Assembly: GCA_963722555.1 (NCBI GenBank)
Contig: CAVRNQ010000007.1
Coordinates: 744,001-808,000 of the forward strand
DNA: 64,000 bases
DNA from: Bog-366 sp963722555
Lineage (GTDB): Bacteria > Acidobacteriota > Terriglobia > UBA7540
Direction of reading: 5' to 3'
The notes below the pieces were generated by a model that worked only from the letters and a program-made list of their open reading frames with translations, searched no databases and was not told the origin of the DNA. Shown piece after piece: positions 45,134 through 53,176 of this stretch (the first letter of the stretch is position 1; the number at the start of each line of letters is the position of its first letter). The translations under genes were made by a program, and so were the position numbers.

Positions 45134-45355
45134 TTACCGACCCTGCGCTCTCGTTCTCTTCTTGCGCACGTAATCCCTAACAGATCTCACGAGCGGTCGT
45201 ATGTTTTCCTGGTCTACCGCTCGCTTGACGTTAGCCATAACCTCATCTCTTGGGCCAAGCCGCTTTGTCATCCATCTTCCAACTTGGCTCTCCTCAAAAC
45301 GTTGCGGAATTGAGCGAGGCTTGTCTTTTGCCGTGGTTGATTTTTGTTCTGGCAT
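45134..45355 (-). CDS. Small basic protein, unknown
   Basis: ATG 45355 is preceded by GAGGT at ten bases and yields 73 residues with Arg/Lys-rich composition (SIPQRFEESQVGRWMTKRLG, SVRDYVRKKRTRAQGR). A longer version could start upstream but crosses a region without coding character. No family recognised. Confidence 0.4.
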   Translation of the reverse strand: MPEQKSTTAKDKPRSIPQRFEESQVGRWMTKRLGPRDEVMANVKRAVDQENIRPLVRSVRDYVRKKRTRAQGR

Positions 45356-45521
45356 TTTCGCACACCTCATGGTATAAGTGGTGTGCGCCTTCCGAGCGCT
45401 TTGAAGGCTTTGACCTGGCAGTCTCAGCCTTTCACCAACCCTAGTAACGTCGGCCAACTCTGGCCAACATAATACCACAAATCCGTTCTTAGTTGGCCAC
45501 CTTTAACGAGCGAGGTGAGAA

Positions 45522-45722
45522 ATGGCCAGAGTTCAATTATGGGTGGACGTGGATGCTTTGTGTGAGGCGATCATTAAAGCCCCCATCGGTTCCGAGCACG
45601 CTTTCCCTATTGCGGATGCTGCGGGACTTCCCCAAGTTGGTCGATCCTTGACTTTATATCGGCGAGATCATACTCAAGAGCCTCAATCAGATCAAACAAA
45701 GCCGCCCCAAGATTGTAAATGA
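45522..45722 (+). CDS. Possible small protein overlapping the opposite-strand gene
   Basis: A good ribosome site (GAGGTGAG) precedes ATG 45522, and the first 40 residues (MARVQLWVDVDALCEAIIKA) look natural. The last 25 residues overlap the opposite-strand gene at 45607-45807 and are low quality (QEPQSDQTKPPQDCK). It may be a gene truncated by rearrangement whose 3' end now runs into the neighbour. Confidence 0.35.
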   Translation: MARVQLWVDVDALCEAIIKAPIGSEHAFPIADAAGLPQVGRSLTLYRRDHTQEPQSDQTKPPQDCK

Positions 45723-45807
45723 GGTAGTCCTGCGGAGTTTTGCTGGGGTTTTGCAGAATTACGTCGAGGTCTTTACGGAGAACCTGCTTTGCGGTTTCGT
45801 ATGACAT
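45607..45807 (-). CDS. Small acidic helical protein, unknown
   Basis: ATG 45807 has GGAGGAG directly upstream. The 66 residues (MSYETAKQVLRKDLDVILQN, PSKTPQDYLIYNLGAALFDL, IEALEYDLADIKSRIDQLGE) form two or three helices with good hydrophobic spacing, more protein-like than the overlapping plus-strand frame. No family recognised. Confidence 0.5.
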   Translation of the reverse strand: MSYETAKQVLRKDLDVILQNPSKTPQDYLIYNLGAALFDLIEALEYDLADIKSRIDQLGEVPQHPQ

Positions 45808-45953
45808 TTCTCCTCCGGTCACCGGCTGGATTGGCTTATAATGACACTTGGCGCGGCTCTTAGCAATTCCGATGCCACTCGAAAACCAAATGACGCCACT
45901 ACCCGAGCGCCGGTACTTGTGTCATTTTCGAGACCCGGGCGTTCCCAGGTGCA

Positions 45954-46040
45954 GTCATTCCCGCGAAAGCGGGAATCTACTCCGCCAGCCATTAAACTTG
46001 CGCCGCCGACAGAATGGATTCCCGCTTTCGCGGGAATGAC
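45954..46040. repeat. 87-bp MITE-like element with 24-bp perfect inverted ends
   Basis: GTCATTCCCGCGAAAGCGGG at 45954 and on to 45977 is the exact reverse complement of 46017-46040. The arms are themselves palindromic (CCCGCGAAAGCGGG). This sequence is a well-known dispersed intergenic repeat in many bacteria. It lies at the right edge of the accessory island, just after the metallophosphoesterase gene. Confidence 0.9.
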
Positions 46041-46074
46041 CTCTGCCAAGAGTGGACAGCGGCATAAGGGCCGA

Positions 46075-47196
46075 TTAATCCAGGTGGATCACGACGATTT
46101 CGGGATGGTTGCCGGTGCGCATGGTCGGGCCCCAGGTGCCGGCGCCGCTCGAGGCATAGAGGGTGTAATCACCTTCCACATGCAATCCGTAGTAATACCT
46201 TCCATAGATCAGCCGCGAGATGAACTGGATGGGGAAGATCTGACCGTGATGGGCGTGCCCGGAAAGCTGCAGGCTGATGCCCGCCCCCTTCGCCTGCGCG
46301 ATATGGGTGGGGCTATGGGAAAGTAGGATCGATGGCAGGGCAGGATCGAAGCCGGGGAGTTTCGCGATCAACGACGCGAAGTCTTTGGAATGGCCGCGCT
46401 CGGGGTAGCTGATTCCGATCACCTGCAGGCCGTCGAGCATCACCTTCTCGTCGTTCAGAATCCTGACGGGGGTCGTCCGGAGCGCAGCATAAGCGCGTTC
46501 CACCCCCAAGTAGGTTTCATGGTTGCCGGTCACGAAATAGATCCCCTGCGGCGCCCGCAGGCCGTTAAGGGGTGCGACCAACTCCTCGAGATGCCCGTCG
46601 GCGCCGTCAAACAGGTCGCCGGTGATGACCACCATAGCGGGGGCCTCGGCCGTGACCTCCGCCACGATGCTCGCCAGGAAGCGCGCGCCCAGGATGCGCC
46701 CCAGATGCACGTCGGAAAGTTGCACCACCTTCTTGCCTCGCCAAGCGGGCGGGAGGTTCTTGATTCTGACCGTAATGTGCTCCGTGCGGGGATGATAGGC
46801 GTTCCATATGCCGTAGGCGGAATAGAGGCACGTGACCGCAACGGCGACGATCCCGAACCACCCTGCACTCGGACTGTCGGTGAAAAGCTTGGTCGCTCCC
46901 CAGGCGGCCCAGGCGAGCGCCAAGGCCGTGATGAGTGTCAGCCCGACGCCCAGCCAGAGCGAGGAGCAGAAATAGAATGCGCGGGAGAGGAAGTTGTCAG
47001 TCCAGTGCGCAAGGAGGGACGAGGCGATGAAGCTCAGCGGCAGGAGAAACAGGACAACCGCCAGTGCCGTCCGACGCAACGGCAAGGAGATGCCGAAGAA
47101 ATGTACGAGGGAGTAGTAGACAAAATAGTGGCTGAAAAAAAGAATCGAGAGAGCGATGAGGATAAAGAGCGGAACGACGATCAAGCCTCTCGACAT
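46075..47196 (-). CDS. Membrane-anchored metallophosphoesterase (YkuE/YaeI type)
   Basis: The 373-residue protein has four N-terminal membrane segments (VVPLFILIALSILFFSHYFV, TALAVVLFLLPLSFIASSLL and two more before residue 135). A calcineurin-like domain follows with all metal motifs: VVQLSDVHLGRIL (DxH), VVITGDLFDGAD (GDxxD), FVTGNHETYLG (GNHE), LLSHSPTHIAQ and LSGHAHHGQIFPI (GHxH). Relatives act on phospholipid-linked substrates such as UDP-diacylglucosamine or are of unknown specificity. A plausible promoter lies at 47229-47256. Confidence 0.9.
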   Translation of the reverse strand: MSRGLIVVPLFILIALSILFFSHYFVYYSLVHFFGISLPLRRTALAVVLFLLPLSFIASSLLAHWTDNFLSRAFYFCSSLWLGVGLTLITALALAWAAWGATKLFTDSPSAGWFGIVAVAVTCLYSAYGIWNAYHPRTEHITVRIKNLPPAWRGKKVVQLSDVHLGRILGARFLASIVAEVTAEAPAMVVITGDLFDGADGHLEELVAPLNGLRAPQGIYFVTGNHETYLGVERAYAALRTTPVRILNDEKVMLDGLQVIGISYPERGHSKDFASLIAKLPGFDPALPSILLSHSPTHIAQAKGAGISLQLSGHAHHGQIFPIQFISRLIYGRYYYGLHVEGDYTLYASSGAGTWGPTMRTGNHPEIVVIHLD

Positions 47197-47228
47197 AGGG
47201 TGTCACTGCACGCCGGCGCAACTGGGCC

Positions 47229-47256
47229 ATTCTACACAGCCCGGACGGTAATGGAA
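47229..47256 (-). promoter_or_regulatory. Predicted promoter of the metallophosphoesterase gene
   Basis: On the minus strand TTCCAT, 16 bases, then TAGAAT, ending 33 bases before the start codon. The spacer and flanks resemble the candidate promoter at 50660-50687 (shared CTGTG or CCGTG before the -10 and ATGGCCC after it). Confidence 0.4.
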
Positions 47257-47520
47257 AGGATGGGAAAGCGTGCGAGAATCGGCGCCGCACTTGGAATACC
47301 ATCGGCAGCGGGGCAGGCGAACCGCAGAACACCAGAAACTCCGCACCGGCCCCCCTGCCGTCGCGGGAGATGTCCTGCACCGAAAACCGGGCTGGAGCAT
47401 TGCCTGCGGAGGCGGGCAGGGGTATGTTAGCTGTGGGCCGGGGAATAGAAACCTAAATTCCGGGATAAGTCTCGAATGTACTGACGACGCACAGCAAGGA
47501 TTGACCAAGAGGGATCAGCC

Positions 47521-48972
47521 ATGACTTCTTCTGTAGGACCGATTCTCGCTCTCGCCGCACTCGCCTCCATCGGCGCGTCAGCGCCGGCCACCGGTCCCCT
47601 GCGCGTGCTCGCTACGAACCCCCGTTACTTCACCGATGGCAGCGGGAAAGCCATCTATTTAACTGGTTCTCATACGTGGAATAATCTGGTGGAAATCACC
47701 CATCCACCGTCGAGTCCCAATCCGGTGGTTGACTATGGCTCATTTCTGGCATTTCTGAAATCCCACCATCATAACTTCTTCCGGCTATGGACGTGGGAGT
47801 CTGCAGCGGAGATGGATTCTTCGGGCGCGATCAAGTACCAGTATTCGCCCTTGCCCTATCAACGTCCCGGCCCAGGCGCCGCCTTGGATGGCCGCCCCAA
47901 GTTTGACCTGGACCTCTTCAATCAGGCGTACTTTGACAGGGTGCGTGAGCGGGTCATCGCGGCACGGGACAGCGGGATGTATGTATCCATCATGCTTTTC
48001 CAGGGTTTCAGTCTTAATAGCAAAGGTCATGATGATCCGTGGAAGGGACATCCCTTCAATGCCCATAACAACATCAATGGAATTGACGGGGACCCCAATG
48101 GCACGGGCGCGGGTCTTGCCACTCACTCACTCTCCCTCCCTGCAGTAACCACGCTACAGGAAGCCTATATCCGGAAAGTTATTGACGGGCTGAATGATCT
48201 TGACAATGTGCTGTATGAAATCACGAATGAGGACGAGGGCAGTCCCCAGAACACGGCCTGGCAGGTTCACCTGATTAACTTCATCAAGGCCTATGAGGCA
48301 GGCAAGCCCAAACAGCACCCGGTGGGAATGACCGTTCAGTGGCCCAACGGATCCAATGCTGCACTCTTCAGCAGCGGGGCTGATTGGATATCGCCCAATG
48401 ATACTGACGGCTATCAGACCGATCCGCCTGCTGCCGACGGCGCCAAGGTGATCATCAATGACACGGATCATTCCTTCTACTATATTTCCCTGCAGAAGGC
48501 GGGGCTGCCTGCCCAGCGTGCCTGGGCGTGGGAGAATCTGACCCGCGGCAGCCAGACGCTTTTCATGGATCCCTACCTTGATCCAACGCCTTGGTATGTG
48601 ACAACCCGCAACCATCCTTCCGGGAATAAACCTGATCCCTATTGGGACACCCTGCGCGACGCCATGGGAGACGCACACGTGTATGCGGACAGAATGAATC
48701 TGGCAGCCATGACTCCCCAGAACGCTCTGTCATCTACAACCTTCTGCCTGGCGAATCCCGGCGCCGAATATCTGGTGTACCAGCCCGGCACAGGCGCTTT
48801 TACCGTGAACCTTCAAGCAGGGGTTTACCATTACGAATGGTTCAACCCGGTCAACCATACGATGGTCTCCGCAGGGACATTCACGGCTGTCGCTGGCAAC
48901 CGTTCCTTCACTCCGCCGTTCAACGGTGAGGCAGTTCTGTATCTGGCAACGTCCAATGACGCTGGGAAATAG
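47521..48972 (+). CDS. Secreted DUF4038-type glycoside hydrolase with C-terminal beta domain
   Basis: The 483-residue protein begins with a signal peptide (VGPILALAALASIGASAPAT), then the fixed start of this barrel family (TNPRYFTDGSGKAIYLTGSH, TWNNL). The barrel contains HHNFFRLWTWES, MYVSIMLFQGFS and the probable acid/base site VLYEITNEDEGSPQ. The last 90 residues (CLANPGAEYLVYQPGTGAFT, YHYEWFNPVNHTMVSAG) match the 'putative collagen-binding' beta domain often fused to it. Characterised relatives include apiosidase-type pectin-degrading enzymes. AGAGGGA precedes the ATG. Confidence 0.75.
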   Translation: MTSSVGPILALAALASIGASAPATGPLRVLATNPRYFTDGSGKAIYLTGSHTWNNLVEITHPPSSPNPVVDYGSFLAFLKSHHHNFFRLWTWESAAEMDSSGAIKYQYSPLPYQRPGPGAALDGRPKFDLDLFNQAYFDRVRERVIAARDSGMYVSIMLFQGFSLNSKGHDDPWKGHPFNAHNNINGIDGDPNGTGAGLATHSLSLPAVTTLQEAYIRKVIDGLNDLDNVLYEITNEDEGSPQNTAWQVHLINFIKAYEAGKPKQHPVGMTVQWPNGSNAALFSSGADWISPNDTDGYQTDPPAADGAKVIINDTDHSFYYISLQKAGLPAQRAWAWENLTRGSQTLFMDPYLDPTPWYVTTRNHPSGNKPDPYWDTLRDAMGDAHVYADRMNLAAMTPQNALSSTTFCLANPGAEYLVYQPGTGAFTVNLQAGVYHYEWFNPVNHTMVSAGTFTAVAGNRSFTPPFNGEAVLYLATSNDAGK

Positions 48973-49198
48973 TCCCCTGAGACCAATACTTTTCACTTAA
49001 GGGGTTTCGGCTATTCAATTTGCTCCTGGGGGACCCCCTCACCCGTCCCGCACCGGCTGGAAAAGGCGCCGGTTGCGGTCCACCCTCTCCCCCAAGGGGG
49101 CGAGGGCAAGAAATTCAAATCAACGCTCGCCTCGGCGCCTCTGTGGCGAAGGCAGCCACTCTCTCACAGCTTCCAGGTCATGGGATTTCAGGCCGTCA

Positions 49199-50587
49199 CT
49201 AGCCCCCGCCCGCGGGCTTCCCGTGCGCAGCGCGAAGCTGGGTGGCTTCGTCGCGGATTTCCGCCAGGTCCCGTTTCATCTCCGCCCAACCGTACCAATG
49301 CTGGTAGTCGGGATTCATGTGGAAGGCGCCCTGGAAGCTGCGCATGCGGTGTTCGAGGAACATGGTGTAGAGCTTCTGCTCGATGGGATACTTCACCTCA
49401 TAGAAGCGCAGCAAGTCGGGCACGGGCGGGCGGTCCTTGGGCCGTTCCAGGATGCCGTCGTTGTAGAGGCCCTCGACGATATCGATGGCCTCGGCGACGA
49501 GCTTGTCGGACTCTTTGATGATGGAGTCCGCAGCCTCCAGGTTCTGCTGGGCGAAAGCGCGGCCGTGGCACTGCGTGCACACGCTGATCATGCGATCGCG
49601 TTCCGCCTGCCACTCCTCGGCGCTGAGGCGCGCGAGTTTACCAACCTTGACAAGATCGAGGCGGGGCGTGGGCTTGCCGTCGGGCGTGAGCACGCCCAGT
49701 CCGATCAGGATCTTCTGCCGGTACTGCAGCCACTCGGGATCCTTCTCCGGCAGGCGCAGGGCGAGGAATCCCCAGGCGGTGCGCACGCTATGATCGCCAT
49801 TGGGCATGTGGCAGGTGGAGCAGACGGGCGCCCGCGGCCGGTTCGGCGAGGCGTGGTTCGGATCCTTGAACCAGTCGGCCAGGTCCAGGCTCCAATCCCA
49901 GTGGGAGCCTTCAATGGCATAGATCGAACCGTGCTTGGAGGTGGAGTACATTTCCCATTGCGGATGGTCAAAGCCCATGTGACAGGTCATGCAGGCTTCG
50001 GGGCGCCGAGCTTCTGTGGCGGTGAAGCGGTGACGCGTGTGGCAGGAATCGCATTTACCTTCGTCCAGCCCGATGCGATGGCAGCCTCCGCACCCCTTCA
50101 TGCCTTCAATGAGGGCGTGGGGCTGCATGGCCGTGGTGGGCATGGAAACCATAGTCCCCCAGGCGACGGAATGCTTGCCCGTGGAGAATTGCTCAAACTG
50201 CTGGGCATGACACGGCGCGCAATTGCGGGGCGAAACCCCGCGCCGCACGCGCTTGTCTTCACAGGCCGTGGAAGCGTTAAGAATGCCCGGGGCCGCCTCT
50301 TTGGCGGGAAGGTGGCAGTTCGCGCAAGCCACGCCCATTTCAAAGTGCTTGCTGAGTTGCCAGTCGCGGATGGCGCTGCCCGTGATGCCCTTTTGCATGT
50401 GACACTTCAGGCAGGCGCGGCTATCCTCGGGAACTTTGTCGAGACTCAACTGGCCGGGAGCCGGTGACGGCGTCACCTTCGAGGCGGCTCTGAGCGGCGC
50501 GGGATTCCACCCTGAAGAGATGAGGGCGAGGCCCAGGACCACCGCGGCGATGCTGGCGCTGCGGCAAGAGAAACCGGTACCGCGCAT
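49199..50587 (-). CDS. Octahaem cytochrome c of the hydroxylamine-oxidoreductase family
   Basis: ATG 50587 follows GGGAGGATTT and yields 462 residues with a signal peptide (IAAVVLGLALISSG). Eight CxxCH haem sites are visible: CLKCH, CANCH, CAPCH, CGGCH, CDSCH, CMTCH, CSTCH and CTQCH. The spacing and the helical C-terminus (ADSIIKESDKLVAEAIDIVE, GAFHMNPDYQHWYGWAEMKR) match HAO-like octahaem cytochromes. Non-nitrifier members often act on nitrite or hydroxylamine or are of unknown role. The C-terminal Tyr that cross-links haem in true HAO cannot be assigned, so direction and substrate remain open. Confidence 0.85.
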   Translation of the reverse strand: MRGTGFSCRSASIAAVVLGLALISSGWNPAPLRAASKVTPSPAPGQLSLDKVPEDSRACLKCHMQKGITGSAIRDWQLSKHFEMGVACANCHLPAKEAAPGILNASTACEDKRVRRGVSPRNCAPCHAQQFEQFSTGKHSVAWGTMVSMPTTAMQPHALIEGMKGCGGCHRIGLDEGKCDSCHTRHRFTATEARRPEACMTCHMGFDHPQWEMYSTSKHGSIYAIEGSHWDWSLDLADWFKDPNHASPNRPRAPVCSTCHMPNGDHSVRTAWGFLALRLPEKDPEWLQYRQKILIGLGVLTPDGKPTPRLDLVKVGKLARLSAEEWQAERDRMISVCTQCHGRAFAQQNLEAADSIIKESDKLVAEAIDIVEGLYNDGILERPKDRPPVPDLLRFYEVKYPIEQKLYTMFLEHRMRSFQGAFHMNPDYQHWYGWAEMKRDLAEIRDEATQLRAAHGKPAGGG

Positions 50588-50659
50588 AAATCCTCCCAAT
50601 AGGACGAACGATGATCAAGAAAGGTAACCCGCTCAACACCCCACAACTATGAGGGGGCC

Positions 50660-50687
50660 ATTTTACACGGCCAGAGCGGGAATGCAA
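50660..50687 (-). promoter_or_regulatory. Predicted promoter of the octahaem cytochrome gene
   Basis: On the minus strand TTGCAT, 16 bases, then TAAAAT, ending 73 bases before the start. It resembles the site at 47229-47256 in sequence and position. Confidence 0.45.
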
Positions 50688-50829
50688 GACAGGAATGAGA
50701 TTTGGCGCGTAGCCGTCGGGACGGAAGCCCAGCGGGCATATTTCGAAACGAGCCTGCGTGGTGTATACTCCCGCCCGACGTGCGAGCCCAAGAATCCGGC
50801 TGAGCCGCCCCGTCCAAGGAACACTCAGC

Positions 50830-51999
50830 ATGAAACGCCGAATCGAGTTAGGGATTGTGATCGCCGTCGCCCTGCTCTCGCGGGCTCTGCCTGCGCAAGA
50901 AGCGCAGGTGGATGGAAGCCCACGCTACCGGTTACTGCAAGTTGTGGATCTCTCCACGGTACAGGAGAAAATCAACGAAATCGCCGCCGACGGTTACCGA
51001 CTGGTGGGCGCGGCGCCCGCTCCGGGTGGAACCTGGGCGACGATCATGGAAAAAGTGGAGGCGCCGTCGAACCCTTATAAGTACTTGCTGCTGGCCCGCA
51101 AGGGGGAGCGCGACTTTCAGGGACAGATCAATGCGGCAGCCTCCCAGGGTTTCCGGCTGCTTCCACGCAACCTGGCGCAGGGCATAACACAGCCGCCGCA
51201 GTTTGACGTTGCCTGGATGGAGAAGCCTGCCGTCCTGCCCACCGCTACGCAATACTTGCTGATCCCTTTCGGTTTGAGGATGACCGCGAAGGCCAGTTTG
51301 AATCCCACGCTGTGGGCTGAAACGAACCCGCTCCATTACATTCGACCTCAGATCAATGCTGCCCTGCAGCAGGGGTACAGAATCGAGCGCGTCGTGCCAG
51401 TCGCTGTCGTGGTGATGGAGAAATCATCGGGCGGCGTCGGCGAGGGGGGAGGCTCGACAAGCCGAGCGTCCGATCCCGACCCCCTGTCGCGCTACCATAC
51501 CTTTGGTAACTATCGGGCCGGAAAGCTCCGGAAGCGGCTGCAGCAGGAAGCCCTGGCCGGCTACCACCTCCTTGACTTCGCACCCTATGCGCCGAAGATG
51601 TGGACCGCGGCCGTGCTCGAAAAAGATGGAAGCGATCCCTCCGCATCCAACGCCGCAAAGTACCAATACACGGCCTTTGCGAGTAACCTTCCGGAATTGG
51701 AAAAGGATCTCAATTCCCACGCGGCCGCGGGTTTTCGTCTGTTTCCGCAAAGCCTGCTGGGCGCATTCCAACCGCAGGTGCGTCCGGCCAAACCCCCACG
51801 TTGCCGGGTCGTTATGGAAAAGGCTCCAGGAGTGCTCGGACAATGCCAGTACCGCGTACTTGCGGCGTCGCGGCTATCCGATTTGAGCGCGGACCTCGAG
51901 AAGGCCGCCAGGGAAGGGTTCCGAGCCCTCGGGATCGTGAGCTTCGACCATGGTCTCGCGGTGGTGCTGGAGAAGTCGGAAGTGGAAAGTCGCAAGTGA
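50830..51999 (+). CDS. Secreted protein of six DUF4177-like repeats
   Basis: From ATG 50830 the protein has 389 residues with a signal peptide (RIELGIVIAVALLSRALPAQ). The rest divides into six related units of 45-65 residues, each starting with a strand such as YRLLQVVDLS, YKYLLLARKG, TQYLLIPFGL, YHTFGNYRAG, YQYTAFASNL or CQYRVLAASR. Each then has a helix, a turn of the form GYRL/GFRL/GYHL, and a final strand ending MEK or LEK (TIMEKVE, AWMEKPA, VVMEKSS, AVLEKDG, VVMEKAP, VVLEKSE). This matches the beta-alpha-beta-beta pattern of DUF4177. A glycine/serine linker (GGVGEGGGSTS) lies between units 3 and 4. Function unknown. Confidence 0.75.
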   Translation: MKRRIELGIVIAVALLSRALPAQEAQVDGSPRYRLLQVVDLSTVQEKINEIAADGYRLVGAAPAPGGTWATIMEKVEAPSNPYKYLLLARKGERDFQGQINAAASQGFRLLPRNLAQGITQPPQFDVAWMEKPAVLPTATQYLLIPFGLRMTAKASLNPTLWAETNPLHYIRPQINAALQQGYRIERVVPVAVVVMEKSSGGVGEGGGSTSRASDPDPLSRYHTFGNYRAGKLRKRLQQEALAGYHLLDFAPYAPKMWTAAVLEKDGSDPSASNAAKYQYTAFASNLPELEKDLNSHAAAGFRLFPQSLLGAFQPQVRPAKPPRCRVVMEKAPGVLGQCQYRVLAASRLSDLSADLEKAAREGFRALGIVSFDHGLAVVLEKSEVESRK

Positions 52000-52086
52000 G
52001 CGTGTGTCCCCAAACGCGGCGCTCGGTGGGAGGGCTGGCACCCGGCGACACCACGCTCGCGCGGATCAAAGTCCAGGAGGACTGCC

Positions 52087-52974
52087 ATGAAGTTCCTTCA
52101 TTCCTCATCACACCGGAGACTAATGCGGGGCGTTATCCTTCTGGCTTGCATCGCGATGCCCCTGCTCCCGGAAGCGAAGGCAGTTGAGAAGGTCAGCGGT
52201 AAACCGTGGCAGGCCGTTTATCTCGCGGGCGTGGCTCCCTTTCCCAGGAATGTCAACGTGCAGGTGACGATCGATGCAGATCATCTGTGTTTGGCGCCGC
52301 GCAAGACTGATTTCTTTGCGGTTCCTGTCAACGCAATCACCTTGGTGTCGACCAACGTGAAGGGCAGTCATCCCGCCTCGCGCGCGGAGTGGCGCTTCCT
52401 CGAAGGGTTCATGTCATATGCAGCAGGCTGTTACCCGCCGCAGGGTTGCGGAGCTGTGGTGATGTTCACCAGCTTCCTGATGCTGGCGAGTTACCCGATG
52501 AAGGCGCACGATTACCTGGTCAGTGTCTCCTGGCGTGAAGGAACCGCCGATGAGGAGATTCTCTTCCGCGTGGGGCCGAAGGATTACACCACACTGCTCG
52601 CGGAGCTCGAGAAGGCCACGGGCAAGAAGTGGAAGAATATGGATACGGAGTGGGCGAGGGTTCACCAGGAAATCACGAGCCAACAGGGCAGCAAGATTCC
52701 CATCCAGCTCGATCGCAAAGTGCGAGTGGGCAAGTTCGATCTGAAGCCGGGCGCTTACCAAGTCGTGTTGCTCGAGCGGGAAGCCCAGCGTGGTGAGCTG
52801 TATTTCTTCCCCGGCGAGCAGGTGAATATTGAACACCTCAGCATGGCTACGTGGGTCGAGATCGCCCCCGCCGCTGCGGATGCCGCCAGCGCCCCGGTGA
52901 CGTTCAGAGAGAAGGATGGAACCACCACGCTCGACGAAATCCACATGCCGTCGTTGACTGTGCGGTTTCCGTAA
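52087..52974 (+). CDS. Secreted protein, unknown family
   Basis: The 295-residue protein has a signal peptide (MRGVILLACIAMPLLPEAKA) and AGGAGG before ATG 52087. It is mainly beta: WQAVYLAGVAPFPRNVNVQV, DHLCLAPRKTDFFAVPVNAI (a PH-like or Sm-like small barrel is possible), then DYLVSVSWREGTADEEILFR and a second beta part KVRVGKFDLKPGAYQVVLLE. A Cys-containing loop (AAGCYPPQGCGAV) could form a disulfide. It follows the DUF4177 repeat gene by 87 bases in the same direction. Confidence 0.6.
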   Translation: MKFLHSSSHRRLMRGVILLACIAMPLLPEAKAVEKVSGKPWQAVYLAGVAPFPRNVNVQVTIDADHLCLAPRKTDFFAVPVNAITLVSTNVKGSHPASRAEWRFLEGFMSYAAGCYPPQGCGAVVMFTSFLMLASYPMKAHDYLVSVSWREGTADEEILFRVGPKDYTTLLAELEKATGKKWKNMDTEWARVHQEITSQQGSKIPIQLDRKVRVGKFDLKPGAYQVVLLEREAQRGELYFFPGEQVNIEHLSMATWVEIAPAAADAASAPVTFREKDGTTTLDEIHMPSLTVRFP

Positions 52975-53023
52975 CCCTGCACGCGTCACCTGGAGATGAA
53001 AATCCCCAACCGCGGCCGAAGGC

Positions 53024-53172
53024 GGGTGGCGCAGACATCGCGCTTTTTGCGATGTCTGCGATCAGGGAAGGGCAGCCAACTCATACACGTGATTGAGAGT
53101 GCAGCTTTGCTCCAGCGAAGGAAGGGATTCTGTATCGCAGACATGCCATACCCCGGCATGTCTGCGCCACCC
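53024..53172. repeat. Two hairpins nested in a longer inverted repeat
   Basis: Hairpin 1 (53030-53060) pairs CGCAGACATCGC with GCGATGTCTGCG. Hairpin 2 (53136-53166) pairs CGCAGACATGCC with GGCATGTCTGCG. The outer GGGTGGCGCAGACA (53024-53037) is the reverse complement of 53159-53172. GTGGCGCAGACAT is a dispersed intergenic motif in some Acidobacteriota (from memory). A group II intron remnant starts directly after. Confidence 0.8.
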
Positions 53173-53176
53173 GGTG

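Noticed and set aside
49073..50467. A 464-codon rightward open frame
   Set aside because: It is antisense to the octahaem cytochrome.
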